A stretch of DNA of 64,000 bases from Odontesthes bonariensis (lineage: Eukaryota > Chordata > Actinopteri > Atheriniformes > Atherinopsidae): the NCBI RefSeq assembly GCF_027942865.1, contig NC_134509.1:29768197-29832196 (forward strand), read 5' to 3'. Position 1 is the stretch's first letter. Every line of letters starts with the position of its first letter. Under the pieces are notes generated by a model, which saw only the letters and a program-made list of their open reading frames with translations, did not search any database and was not told the DNA's origin. Of the stretch, positions 1 to 11,939 are shown piece by piece. A program made the position numbers and the translations under genes.

Positions 1-3000
1 AAATTGGTATGAAGAGTTGAACATTAAATCATTTATATTCATTTATACAGCTGATAAAACTATTCACAGGACAGAAGTCCTCAGCTTCCTGCTGGGACAC
101 ATAGTCACATGTAAAGGTAATATGTAAATTGTGGAAAAGCAATAACTGTAATGTTATCTTTTTCAATTTGGGATTAGAAAGGCATTCTTTCCTGTTTGAA
201 TTAAATTGAATCCTAACTCAAAGACTGTCCTTTTTCTAAATAAGGTACCAACTCTCTGTCAAAAGATTGCATTTGACCCCTAACCATGATCATTTCCTAA
301 CCCTCACTAATAAGTCTGGATTTTTAAAGTCCCAACCCTGCGTTATTAGCTAAACCTAAACAGGAAGTGACAAATTTCCATAATAATGTGTTGTGTTTAC
401 ATGTGAACAAGACCACAAGTAAAATGAACACTACTTGTATGTGCGTCTCTAAGTGATTTTGGTACAGAGAGGCCACTTATTTTAAAGTAAAAGCTTAAAT
501 TTGTCATATTTAGGAGCACTTTCACATGTGACTGTGTGTGGGTTTTTCCTGTGATCAGCTATCACAGTCTTGAAAAGCAGGTGTCCTGCGAACAGGGTCA
601 GCCCCACTTCCTCATAAGATGTGTTTTTTTTTTTATCTTTCTTTGCTCAGAAGTCCTGTGATATTCAGGCCCAATAATTACTCTTAAACTATGATTCCGA
701 GCTGCAGGACTTTCAGATTAAGTTTGCAGTTCCATGAGAGGATTCTTTACTTTCTGGCCACAGCCCAGATGATCGGCATGGTTCCCTCCTCAGAAGCATC
801 ATCGCAGCATCATTTAAAAACAAATATGAACACCATCAGTCCACACAACTTTTTTTCTTCACATTACATGTTGTAGAAAATTCTAACTTCTGCTGAGGAC
901 TTGTTGCATCCCAACATGAAGAAAACACTCTCAGAAACCCAGAAAAGTGGAACAACATACTTCCAACAGGAAAAATATCAGGTTTGAGAAAAGTCAAAGT
1001 CTGCACTCTTTTCTAAAGTTTCCACTGAGAAGATTTTGAAAAAGTTCATAGTAACTCATATTCAAATGACCAAAAACCTCTGAAATAAACACTTCCTACC
1101 TTCAGCTTAAATGCAAAGTATGCTGAAGTCAGGTTTAAACTTGTTTAAAAAGAAAAAACAGCATCCAAACATTAGCTCTTCTAAAATTGGACTAAGTGTA
1201 GAACAGGGTCATGTTTTTATAAATCAATCCTTTTTATAGTTACACATTGAAATTGGTATGAAGAGTTGAACATTAAATCATATATATTCATTTATACAGC
1301 TGATAAAACTGTTCACAGGACAGAAGTCCTCAGCTTCCTGCTGGGACACATAGTCACATGTAAAGGTAATATGTAAATTGTGGAAAAGCAATAACTGTAA
1401 TGTTATCTTTTTCAATTTGGGATTAGAAAGGCAATCTTTCTTGTTTGAATTGAATTGAATCCTAACTCAAAGACTGTCGTTTATCTAAATAAGGTACACA
1501 CTCTCTGTCAAAAGATTACATTTAACCCCTAACCATGATCATTTCCTAACCCTCACTAATAAGTCTGGATTTTTAAAGTCCCAACCCTGCGTTATTAGCT
1601 AAACCTAAACAGGAAGTGACAAAGTTGAGTTCCATCCTACTGTGTTGTGTTTACATGTGAACAAGACCACAAGTAAAATGAACACTACTTGTATGTGCGT
1701 CTCTAAGTGATTTTGGTACAGAGAGGCCACTTATTTTAAAGTAAAAGCTTAAATTTGTCATATTTAGGAGCACTTTCACATGTGACTGTGTGTGGGTTTT
1801 TCCTGTGATCAGCTATCACAGTCTTGAAAAGCAGGTGTGCTGCCCACCAACGGGGTCATCCCCACTTCCTCATAAGATGTGTTTTTTTTTTATCTTTCTT
1901 TGCTCAGAAGTCCTGTGATATTCAGGCTCAATAATTACTCTTAAACTATGATTCCGAGCTGCAGGACTTTCAGGTTAAGTTTGCAGTTCCGTGAGAGGAT
2001 TCTTTGCTTTCTGGCCACAGCCCAGAGGAATTCCATGATCTCCATGGTTCCCTCCTCAGAAGCATCATCGCAGCATCATTTAAAAACAAACATAAACAAC
2101 ATCAGTCTACAAAACTATTTTTTCTTCACATTTCACTCCACCAGTTCTAAAAAAATTCTAACTTCTGCTGAGGACTTGTTGCATCCCAACATGAAGAAAA
2201 CACTCTCAGAAACCCAGAAAAGTGGAACAACATACTTCCAACAGGAAAAATATCAGGTTTGAGAAAAGTAAAAGTCTGCACTCTTTTCTAAAGTTTCCAC
2301 TGAGAAGATTTTGAAAAAGTTCATAGTCACTCATATTCAAATGACCAAAAACCTCTGAAATAAACACTTCCTACCTTCAGCTTAAATGCAAAGTATGCTG
2401 AAGTCAGGTTTAAACTTGTTTAAAAAGAAAAAACAGCATCAAAACATTAGCTCTTCTCAAATTGGACTAAGTGTAGAACAGGGTCATTTTTTTTATAAAT
2501 CAATCTTTTTTATAGTTACACATAGAAATTGGTATGAAGAGTTGAACATTAAATCATATATATTCATTTATAAAACTGTTCACAAGACAGAAGTCCTCAG
2601 CTTCCTGCTGGGACACATAGTCACATGTAAAGGTAATATGTAAATTGTGGAAAAGCAATAACTGTAATGTTATCTTTTTCAATTTGGGATTAGAAAGGCA
2701 TTCTTTCCTGTTTGAATTAAATTGAATCCTAACTCAAAGACTGTCCTTTTTCTAAATAAGGTACCAACTCTCTGTCAAAAGATTACATTTGACCCCTAAC
2801 CATGATCATTTCCTAACCCTCACTAATAAGTCTGGATTTTTAAAGTCCCAAACCTGCGTTATTGGCTAAACCTAAACAGGAAGTGACAAAGTTGAGTTCC
2901 ATCCTACTGTGTTGTGTTTACATGTGAACAAGACCACAAGTAAAATGAACAATACTTGTATGTGCGTCTCTAAGTGATTTTGGTACAGAGAGGCCACTTA

Positions 3001-3239
3001 TTTTAAAGTAAAAGCTTAAATTTGTCATATTTAGGAGCACTTTCACATGTGACTGTGTGTGGGTTTTTCCTGTGATCAGCTATCACAGTCTTGAAAAGCA
3101 GGTGTCCTGCCCAACAACGGGGTCAGCCCCACTTCCTCATAAGATGTGTTTTTTTTTTATCTTTCTTTGCTCAGAAGTCCTGTGATATTTAGGCCCAATA
3201 ATTACTCTTAAACTATGATTCCGAGCTGCAGGACTTTCA

Positions 3240-3919
3240 GGCTACGTGCCCACGACAACGGTAACGACAGATAAACGCAGAACATTTGGACAGATGTGCC
3301 TATCTTGCACACGGCGACGGCGTTTTTAGGAGTTCAAAACGGAGAAAACGCAAACGCCCTCCAGAGTGGAGATCTTGAAAACGATCCAACCTCTCGTCGC
3401 CGTAGGAACAGTTCAAAACGCAGAAGTGCGTTTTTTGCACACGTTAAGTGGGTAGTTCTCCATGAACGACTCCCATATCTCACTATATTTATTTTGGACA
3501 CTCTCCCAATCCACATTATCCACTGCCTTCCTGGCTTTGTAGTTCAGTGTCGTGTTCAGGAGCAACTGGACCTCATCATCTGTCCAAACAAAGTTTGAAG
3601 GCGTACTGTTGTTGCCGCCGCGCTTCGCCATTTTCTTCCAACTGACGCGGAGGAAGTAGCCACAAAACAGGCATTTCTCATATTTATTAATATATAACAA
3701 TATAACTCATATAACAATACCAAAGGTATTGTTGCTACTGCCACCTACGTCCGGGGCGTGCATACTACATCGGCAAAGTATGAGTTTTATACGTTTTCCC
3801 TGTTCCCATGGATAGACAGATATCCACCCCAAGACGCTCGTAAGAACGCAGATAAATTGTGGAGGAAAAAAACGGACATCTGCGTTGATGCTTCAGAGCG
3901 TTGTCGTGGGCACGTAGCC
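3240..3919. mobile_element. PIF/Harbinger-type DNA transposon, 680 bp, inserted in a satellite unit
   Basis: The 21-bp terminal inverted repeats are perfect: GGCTACGTGCCCACGACAAC... at 3240 and its complement ending at 3919. The trinucleotide TCA flanks both sides (3237-3239 and 3920-3922), and removing the element plus one TCA restores the usual satellite sequence TTTCAGATTAAG. A 3-bp duplication together with a Myb/SANT-like ORF inside identifies the PIF/Harbinger superfamily. No transposase domain is left, so it is a non-autonomous deletion derivative. Only one satellite unit carries it. Confidence 0.88.
3413..3631 (-). pseudogene. Myb/SANT-like DNA-binding protein fragment of PIF/Harbinger element
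   Basis: The ATG at 3631 opens a 72-residue frame starting MAKRGGNN. It contains FVWTDDEVQLLLN followed by a helix ending in VDWESVQNKYSEIW. The spaced tryptophans and acidic first helix are the pattern of the Myb/SANT-like accessory protein that partners the Harbinger nuclease. The frame ends soon after ENYPLNVCKK, shorter than the usual accessory protein, so it is probably a remnant or a first exon. I infer a DNA-binding role from family resemblance only. Confidence 0.6.
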
Positions 3920-4835
3920 TCAGATTAAGTTTGCAATTCCGTAAGAGGATTCTTAGCTTTCTGGCCACAGCCCAGAGGAATTCCATGATCGCCATGGTTC
4001 CCTCCTCAGAAGCATCATCGCAGCATCATTTAAAAACAAACATAAACACCATCAGTCTACAAAACTATTTTTTCTTCACATTTCACTCCACCAGTTCTAA
4101 AAAAATTCTAACTTCTGCTGAGGACTTGTTGCATCCCAACATGAAGAAAACACTCTCAGAAACCCAGAAAAGTGGAACAACATACTTCCAACAGGAAAAA
4201 TATCAGGTTTGAGAAAAGTCAAAGTCTGCACTCTTTTCTAAAGTTTCCACTGAGAAGATTTTGAAAAAGTTCATAGTAACTCATATTCAAATGACCAAAA
4301 ACCTCTGAAATAAACACTTCCCACCTTCAGCTTAAAGGCAAAGTATGCTGAAGTCAGGTTTAAACTTGTTTAAAAAGAAAAAACAGCATCCAAACATTAG
4401 CTCTTCTCAAATTGGACTAAGTGTAGAACAGGGTCATGTTTTTATAAATCAATCTTTTTTATAGTTACACATAGAAATTGGTATGAAGAGTTGAACATTA
4501 AATCATATATATTCATTTATACAGCTGATAAAACTGTTCACAGGACAGAAGTCCTCAGCTTCCTGCTGGGACACATAGTCACATGTAAAGGTAATATGTA
4601 AATTGTGGAAAAGCAATAACTGTAATGTTATCTTTTTCAATTTGGGATTAGAAAGGCAATCTTTCTTGTTTGAATTGAATTGAATCCTAACTCAAAGACT
4701 GTCGTTTATCTAAATAAGGTACACGCTCTCTGTCAAAAGATTACATTTGACCCCTAACCATGATCATTTCCTAACCCTCACCAATAAGTCTGGATTTTTA
4801 AAGTCCCAACCCTGCGTTATTGGCTAAACCTAAAC

Positions 4836-7800
4836 AGGAAGTGACAAATTTCCATAATAATGTGTTGTGTTTACATGTGAACAAGACCACAAGTAAAATG
4901 AACACTACTTGTATGTGCGTCTCTAAGTGATTTTGGTACAGAGAGGCCACTTATTTTAAAGTAAAAGCTTAAATCTGTCATATTTAGGAGCACTTTCACA
5001 TGTGACTGTGTGTGGGTTTTTCCTGTGATCAGCTATCACAGTCTTGAAAAGCAGGTGTCCTGCGAACAGGGTCAGCCCCACTTCCTCATAAGATGTGTTT
5101 TTTTTTCTATCTTTCTTTGCTCAGAAGTCCTGTGATATTCAGGCCCAATAATTACTCTTAAACTATGATTCCGAGCTGCAGGACTTTCAGATTAAGTTTG
5201 CAGTTCCATGAGAGGATTCTTTACTTTCTGGCCACAGCCCAGATGATCGGCATGGTTCCCTCCTCAGAAGCATCATCGCAGCATCATTTAAAAACAAATA
5301 TGAACACCATCAGTCCACACAACTTTTTTTCTTCACATTACATGTTGTAGAAAATTCTAACTTCTGCTGAGGACTTGTTGCATCCCAACATGAAGAAAAC
5401 ACTCTCAGAAACCCAGAAAAGTGGAACAACATACTTCCAACAGGAAAAATATCAGGTTTGAGAAAAGTCAAAGTCTGCACTCTTTTCTAAAGTTTCCACT
5501 GAGAAGATTTTGAAAAAGTTCATAGTAACTCATATTCAAATGACCAAAAACCTCTGAAATAAACACTTCCTACCTTCAGCTTAAATGCAAAGTATGCTGA
5601 AGTCAGGTTTAAACTTGTTTAAAAAGAAAAAACAGCATCCAAACATTAGCTCTTCTAAAATTGGACTAAGTGTAGAACAGGGTCATGTTTTTATAAATCA
5701 ATCCTTTTTATAGTTACACATTGAAATTGGTATGAAGAGTTGAACATTAAATCATATATATTCATTTATACAGCTGATAAAACTGTTCACAGGACAGAAG
5801 TCCTCAGCTTCCTGCTGGGACACATAGTCACATGTAAAGGTAATATGTAAATTGTGGAAAAGCAATAACTGTAATGTTATCTTTTTCAATTTGGGATTAG
5901 AAAGGCAATCTTTCTTGTTTGAATTGAATTGAATCCTAACTCAAAGACTGTCGTTTATCTAAATAAGGTACACACTCTCTGTCAAAAGATTACATTTAAC
6001 CCCTAACCATGATCATTTCCTAACCCTCACTAATAAGTCTGGATTTTTAAAGTCCCAACCCTGCGTTATTGGCTAAACCTAAACAGGAAGTGACAAATTT
6101 CCATACTAATGTGTTGTGTTTACATGTGAACAAGACCACAAGTAAAATGAACACTACTTGTATGTGCGTCTCTAAGTGATTTTGGTACAGAGAGGCCACT
6201 TATTTTAAAGTAAAAGCTTAAATCTGTCATATTTAGGAGCACTTTCACATGTGACTGTGCGTGTGTTTTTCCTGTGATCAGCTATCACAGTCTTGAAAAG
6301 CAGGTGTCCTGCCCACCAACGGGGTCAGCCCCACTTCCTCATAAGATGTGTTTTTTTTTTATCTTTCTTGGCTCAGAGGTGCTGTGATATTCAGGCCCAA
6401 TAATTACTCTTAAACTATGATTCCGAGCTGCAGGACTTTCAGGTTAAGTTTGCAGTTCCATGAGAGGATTCTTTGCTTTCTGGCCACAGCCCAGAGGAAT
6501 TCCATGATCGCCATGGTTCCCTCCTCAGAAGCATCATCGCAGCATCATTTAAAAACAAATATGAACACCATCAGTCCACACAACTTTTTTTCTTCATATT
6601 ACATGTTCTAGAACATTCTAACTTCTGCTGAGGACTTGTTGCATCCCAACATGAAGAAAACACTCTCAGAAACCCAGAAAAGTGGGACAGCATACCTCCT
6701 ACAGGAAAAATATCAGGTTTGAGAAAAGTCAAAGTCTGCACTCTTTTCTAAAGTTTCCACTGAGAAGATTTTGAAAAAGTTCATAGTCTCTCATATTCAA
6801 ATGACCAAAAACCTCTGAAATAAACACTTCCTACCTTCAGCTTAAAGGCAAAGTGTGCTGAAGTCAGGTTTAAACTTGTTTAAAAAGAAAAAACAGCATC
6901 CAAACATTAGCTCTTCTCAAATTGGACTAAGTGTAGAACAGGGTCATTTTTTTTAAAAATCAATCTTTTTTATAGTTACACATAGAAATTGGTATGAAGA
7001 GTTGAACATTAAATCATTTATATTCATTTATACAGCTGATAAAACTATTCACAGGACAGAAGTCCTCAGCTTCCTGCTGGGACACATAGTCACATGTAAA
7101 GGTAATATGTAAATTGTGGAAAAGCAATAACTGTAATGTTATCTTTTTCAATTTGGGATTAGAAAGGCATTCTTTCCTGTTTGAATTAAATTGAATCCTA
7201 ACTCAAAGACTGTCCTTTTTCTAAATAAGGTACCAACTCTCTGTCAAAAGATTGCATTTGACCCCTAACCATGATCATTTCCTAACCCTCACTAATAAGT
7301 CTGGATTTTTAAAGTCCCAACCCTGCGTTATTAGCTAAACCTAAACAGGAAGTGACAAATTTCCATAATAATGTGTTGTGTTTACATGTGAACAAGACCA
7401 CAAGTAAAATGAACACTACTTGTATGTGCGTCTCTAAGTGATTTTGGTACAGAGAGGCCACTTATTTTAAAGTAAAAGCTTAAATTTGTCATATTTAGGA
7501 GCACTTTCACATGTGACTGTGTGTGGGTTTTTCCTGTGATCAGCTATCACAGTCTTGAAAAGCAGGTGTCCTGCGAACAGGGTCAGCCCCACTTCCTCAT
7601 AAGATGTGTTTTTTTTTTTATCTTTCTTTGCTCAGAAGTCCTGTGATATTCAGGCCCAATAATTACTCTTAAACTATGATTCCGAGCTGCAGGACTTTCA
7701 GATTAAGTTTGCAGTTCCATGAGAGGATTCTTTACTTTCTGGCCACAGCCCAGATGATCGGCATGGTTCCCTCCTCAGAAGCATCATCGCAGCATCATTT

Positions 7801-9857
7801 AAAAACAAATATGAACACCATCAGTCCACACAACTTTTTTTCTTCACATTACATGTTGTAGAAAATTCTAACTTCTGCTGAGGACTTGTTGCATCCCAAC
7901 ATGAAGAAAACACTCTCAGAAACCCAGAAAAGTGGAACAACATACTTCCAACAGGAAAAATATCAGGTTTGAGAAAAGTCAAAGTCTGCACTCTTTTCTA
8001 AAGTTTCCACTGAGAAGATTTTGAAAAAGTTCATAGTAACTCATATTCAAATGACCAAAAACCTCTGAAATAAACACTTCCTACCTTCAGCTTAAATGCA
8101 AAGTATGCTGAAGTCAGGTTTAAACTTGTTTAAAAAGAAAAAACAGCATCCAAACATTAGCTCTTCTAAAATTGGACTAAGTGTAGAACAGGGTCATGTT
8201 TTTATAAATCAATCCTTTTTATAGTTACACATTGAAATTGGTATGAAGAGTTGAACATTAAATCATATATATTCATTTATACAGCTGATAAAACTGTTCA
8301 CAGGACAGAAGTCCTCAGCTTCCTGCTGGGACACATAGTCACATGTAAAGGTAATATGTAAATTGTGGAAAAGCAATAACTGTAATGTTATCTTTTTCAA
8401 TTTGGGATTAGAAAGGCAATCTTTCTTGTTTGAATTGAATTGAATCCTAACTCAAAGACTGTCGTTTATCTAAATAAGGTACACACTCTCTGTCAAAAGA
8501 TTACATTTAACCCCTAACCATGATCATTTCCTAACCCTCACTAATAAGTCTGGATTTTTAAAGTCCCAACCCTGCGTTATTGGCTAAACCTAAACAGGAA
8601 GTGACACATTTCCATACTAATGTGTTGTGTTTACATGTGAACAAGACCACAAGTAAAATGAACACTACTTGTATGTGCGTCTCTAAGTGATTTTGGTACA
8701 GAGAGGCCACTTATTTTAAAGTAAAAGCTTAAATCTGTCATATTTAGGAGCACTTTCACATGTGACTGTGCGTGTGTTTTTCCTGTGATCAGCTATCACA
8801 GTCTTGAAAAGCAGGTGTCCTGCCCACCAACGGGGTCAGCCCCACTTCCTCATAAGATGTGTTTTTTTTTTATCTTTCTTGGCTCAGAGGTGCTGTGATA
8901 TTCAGGCCCAATAATTACTCTTAAACTATGATTCCGAGCTGCAGGACTTTCAGGTTAAGTTTGCAGTTCCATGAGAGGATTCTTTGCTTTCTGGCCACAG
9001 CCCAGAGGAATTCCATGATCGCCATGGTTCCCTCCTCAGAAGCATCATCGCAGCATCATTTAAAAACAAATATGAACACCATCAGTCCACACAACTTTTT
9101 TTCTTCATATTACATGTTCTAGAACATTCTAACTTCTGCTGAGGACTTGTTGCATCCCAACATGAAGAAAACACTCTCAGAAACCCAGAAAAGTGGGACA
9201 GCATACCTCCTACAGGAAAAATATCAGGTTTGAGAAAAGTCAAAGTCTGCACTCTTTTCTAAAGTTTCCACTGAGAAGATTTTGAAAAAGTTCATAGTCT
9301 CTCATATTCAAATGACCAAAAACCTCTGAAATAAACACTTCCTACCTTCAGCTTAAAGGCAAAGTGTGCTGAAGTCAGGTTTAAACTTGTTTAAAAAGAA
9401 AAAACAGCATCCAAACATTAGCTCTTCTCAAATTGGACTAAGTGTAGAACAGGGTCATTTTTTTTAAAAATCAATCTTTTTTATAGTTACACATAGAAAT
9501 TGGTATGAAGAGTTGAACATTAAATCATTTATATTCATTTATACAGCTGATAAAACTATTCACAGGACAGAAGTCCTCAGCTTCCTGCTGGGACACATAG
9601 TCACATGTAAAGGTAATATGTAAATTGTGGAAAAGCAATAACTGTAATGTTATCTTTTTCAATTTGGGATTAGAAAGGCATTCTTTCCTGTTTGAATTAA
9701 ATTGAATCCTAACTCAAAGACTGTCCTTTTTCTAAATAAGGTACCAACTCTCTGTCAAAAGATTGCATTTGACCCCTAACCATGATCATTTCCTAACCCT
9801 CACTAATAAGTCTGGATTTTTAAAGTCCCAACCCTGCGTTATTAGCTAAACCTAAAC
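4836..9857. repeat. Higher-order duplication: two tandem 2511-bp dimers
   Basis: Two-unit blocks at about 4836-7346 and 7347-9857 are nearly identical at a constant offset of 2511 bp (5165 to 7676, 6417 to 8928). Each dimer has one unit with the short ATGATCGGCATGG variant and one with the longer CCATGATCGCCATGG variant and a TTCTAGAACATTC tail. The few differences include CTATC versus TTATC near 5107/7618 and GACAAATTT versus GACACATTT near 6090/8605. The exact breakpoints are uncertain because homology continues into neighbouring units. The pattern fits a recent unequal exchange of a dimer. Confidence 0.85.
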
Positions 9858-10463
9858 AGGAAGTGACAAATTTCCATAATAATGTGTTGTGTTTACATGT
9901 GAACAAGACCACAAGTAAAATGAACACTACTTGTATGTGCGTCTCTAAGTGATTTTGGTACAGAGAGGCCACTTATTTTAAAGTAAAAGCTTAAATTTGT
10001 CATATTTAGGAGCACTTTCACATGTGACTGTGTGTGGGTTTTTCCTGTGATCAGCTATCACAGTCTTGAAAAGCAGGTGTCCTGCCCACCAACGGGGTCA
10101 GCCCCACTTCCTCATAAGATGTGTTTTTTTTTTATCTTTCTTGGCTCAGAGGTGCTGTGATATTCAGGCTCAATAATTACTCTTAAACTATGATTCTGAG
10201 CTGCAGGACTTTCAGGTTAAGTTTGCAGTTCCATGAGAGGATTCTTTGCTTTCTGGCCACAGCCCAGAGGAATTCCATGATCGCCATGGTTCCCTCCTCA
10301 GAAGCATCATCGCAGCATCATTTAAAAACAAACATAAACAACATCAGTCTGCAAAACTATTTTTTCTTCACATTTCACTCCACCAGAGGTCCGTTTCATG
10401 TAGCAGGTTTAGTGAAAACTCTGAGTTGGTTAACCCTGAAATGAGGAAAACCCTGAGTTTTCC

Positions 10464-10640
10464 GTTTCACAAAGGGAGGTAACTCAAACCAGAGAAAGAG
10501 GGGTAACTCTAGCCTGTTTCACAAAGAGAGGTAACTCAAACCAGAGAAAGAGGGGTAACTCTAGCCTGTTTCACAAAGAGAGGTAACTCAAACCAGAGAA
10601 AGAGGGGTAACTCTAGCCCGTTTCACAAAGAGAGGTAACT
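10464..10640. repeat. 52-bp tandem repeat, about 3.4 copies
   Basis: The unit begins GTTTCACAAAGAGAGGTAAC and repeats at 10464, 10516, 10568 and 10620, the last copy partial. It lies just inside the left end of the second Harbinger element and its first half resembles the terminal repeat (GTTTCA...), so it probably arose by expansion of subterminal sequence. Confidence 0.9.
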
Positions 10641-10874
10641 TAACCTCACGGTCAGTTACCGGAGTAACAGACTCTCTGAACCTAACCTGGTCGGGACCAG
10701 GTTTTATTCAAGAAACCTCGAGTTTCTTTCTGTCTCCGCACTCTTTCAGCCACACACGCCATTTGATTTCCTCATTCATTCAGTCAGCAGAGCGAGTTCT
10801 TCTACCTCTGGAAGTCCATTAGGCACAGTAGGAGATGACTTTTTTCACGAACATGTCCTTTTGACAACGATCCC

Positions 10875-11216
10875 GTGGATGAAGTTGCAGCATTATTGCG
10901 CAGAGAAATAAATATTCGTCGGAGATGGTTATCAGACCGCGCATGGATTTTTGCATTTACAGACAATTATCTTTTTGAGCGGCACCATCAGAATGTGTTG
11001 GGACAAAAGAAAAAAAGACATAAAAGACAAATAAATATTTGTATGAATAGGCTTAAAAAAGACATATATAGGCCCATTATATTTTATAAAGGCACTCGTG
11101 TCTTGGGGGTGGACTCCCTCCGGGGATTCCCTCAGCCACTGCCCTCCCGTTACAGGTGGCGGTGCTGGGCACCACCCGTTTTACGGGCATCTGCCTTCTT
11201 TCTGTTGGCTGAGTAG
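10875..11216 (+). pseudogene. HARBI1-like transposase, N-terminal remnant
   Basis: The frame reads DEVAALLRREINIRRRW and then FAFTDNYLFERH. This is the N-terminal pattern of HARBI1-type nucleases (an LRRE/IRR helix, then an F.D.YL.ER motif), the catalytic subunit of PIF/Harbinger transposition. Resemblance stops after about 45 codons; the rest of the frame is low-quality sequence, and the DDE catalytic region is absent. The frame is open upstream of 10875, with no convincing ATG seen. It is a dead fragment inside the element at 10387-12096. Confidence 0.6.
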
Positions 11217-11271
11217 AGGTCTGTGTTAGTTTAAATAGGCTTCATTTTTTAACAGAACATGATATAGATGA

Positions 11272-11458
11272 TGACTCTAAATTGTCCTTCGGAGTGACAG
11301 TGTGCATGGTTGTTTGTCTCTATGTGGCCCTGTGATGGACTGGCGGCCTGTCCAGGGTGTACCCCGCCTCTTGCCCATTGACCGCTGGGATAGGCTCCAG
11401 CCCCCCCGCGACCCGACTGACGGATTCAGCGGTGTATAGATAATGGATGGATGGATGG
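11272..11458 (+). mobile_element. RTE/Rex3-like LINE 3' tail with 9-bp target-site duplication
   Basis: The segment contains GTGATGGACTGGCGGCCTGT, GGATAGGCTCCAGCCCCCC and a terminal (ATGG)n, the well-known 3' end of fish RTE/Rex3-like LINEs. The 9-mer TATAGATGA flanks it at 11263-11271 and 11459-11467. This is a 5'-truncated insertion inside the second Harbinger element, so it is younger than that element. Confidence 0.78.
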
Positions 11459-11753
11459 TATAGATGAGAAGAAATAGTTTATGTGTGTGAAAACAGCATT
11501 ATGTTGGGAATAAAATAACTGCACAGTCAAATAGCCACTTAATATTTATTTTACAGTGTAAAACGTGATCAAAATGAGGTACCTCCATGCCCAGGTCTCA
11601 CCTGTTTGAACAATGTTTTTATATTTCATCTTAAACTGCTGCCAAGAGCGCTTCTCCCCCGCGGGATTGCACCTAAATGAAATAAATGAATGGGCTACCA
11701 TACAAGCAGTTTCCCTGTAATATTATTGTGATTGCAAAGGACTACATTTAAAC

Positions 11754-11939
11754 TTACACTTTTGCTACTGCAACGGTGTTGCACTTATTTCTAAAAACGT
11801 GTTGAAACTCGCCGTATGAGCGCATTAAGATTTCCAATTCGAGGTTGGTGAAAAACGTAGCCCCTCCTCTTCCCCGTTGCCAAGGTGACTCGTCGAATCG
11901 GGGCTCCATTGATGCTGGCTTTTTAAAGTTGTGGTGCAC
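11754..11939 (-). pseudogene. Myb/SANT-like accessory protein fragment of PIF/Harbinger element
   Basis: The 61-residue minus-strand frame contains GATFFTNLELEILMRSYGEF followed by CNTVAVAK. This matches the first helix of the Myb/SANT-like protein encoded by Harbinger elements, where an F..E.E.LM..Y..F pattern is usual. It is followed by a possible splice donor (AAA|GTGTAAGT). The position near the right terminus, antisense to the HARBI1-like remnant, fits the superfamily layout. The later helices are not found. Confidence 0.55.

Noticed and set aside
691..876. Conserved short ORF (MIPSCRTF...) repeated in nearly every satellite unit
   Set aside because: Length and C-terminus change from copy to copy through indels and premature stops, no known domain is present, and conservation is explained by the DNA repeat itself.
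10464..10640. CRISPR-like spaced repeats
   Set aside because: The 52-bp units are contiguous with no unique spacers and the genome is vertebrate; this is a simple tandem repeat.
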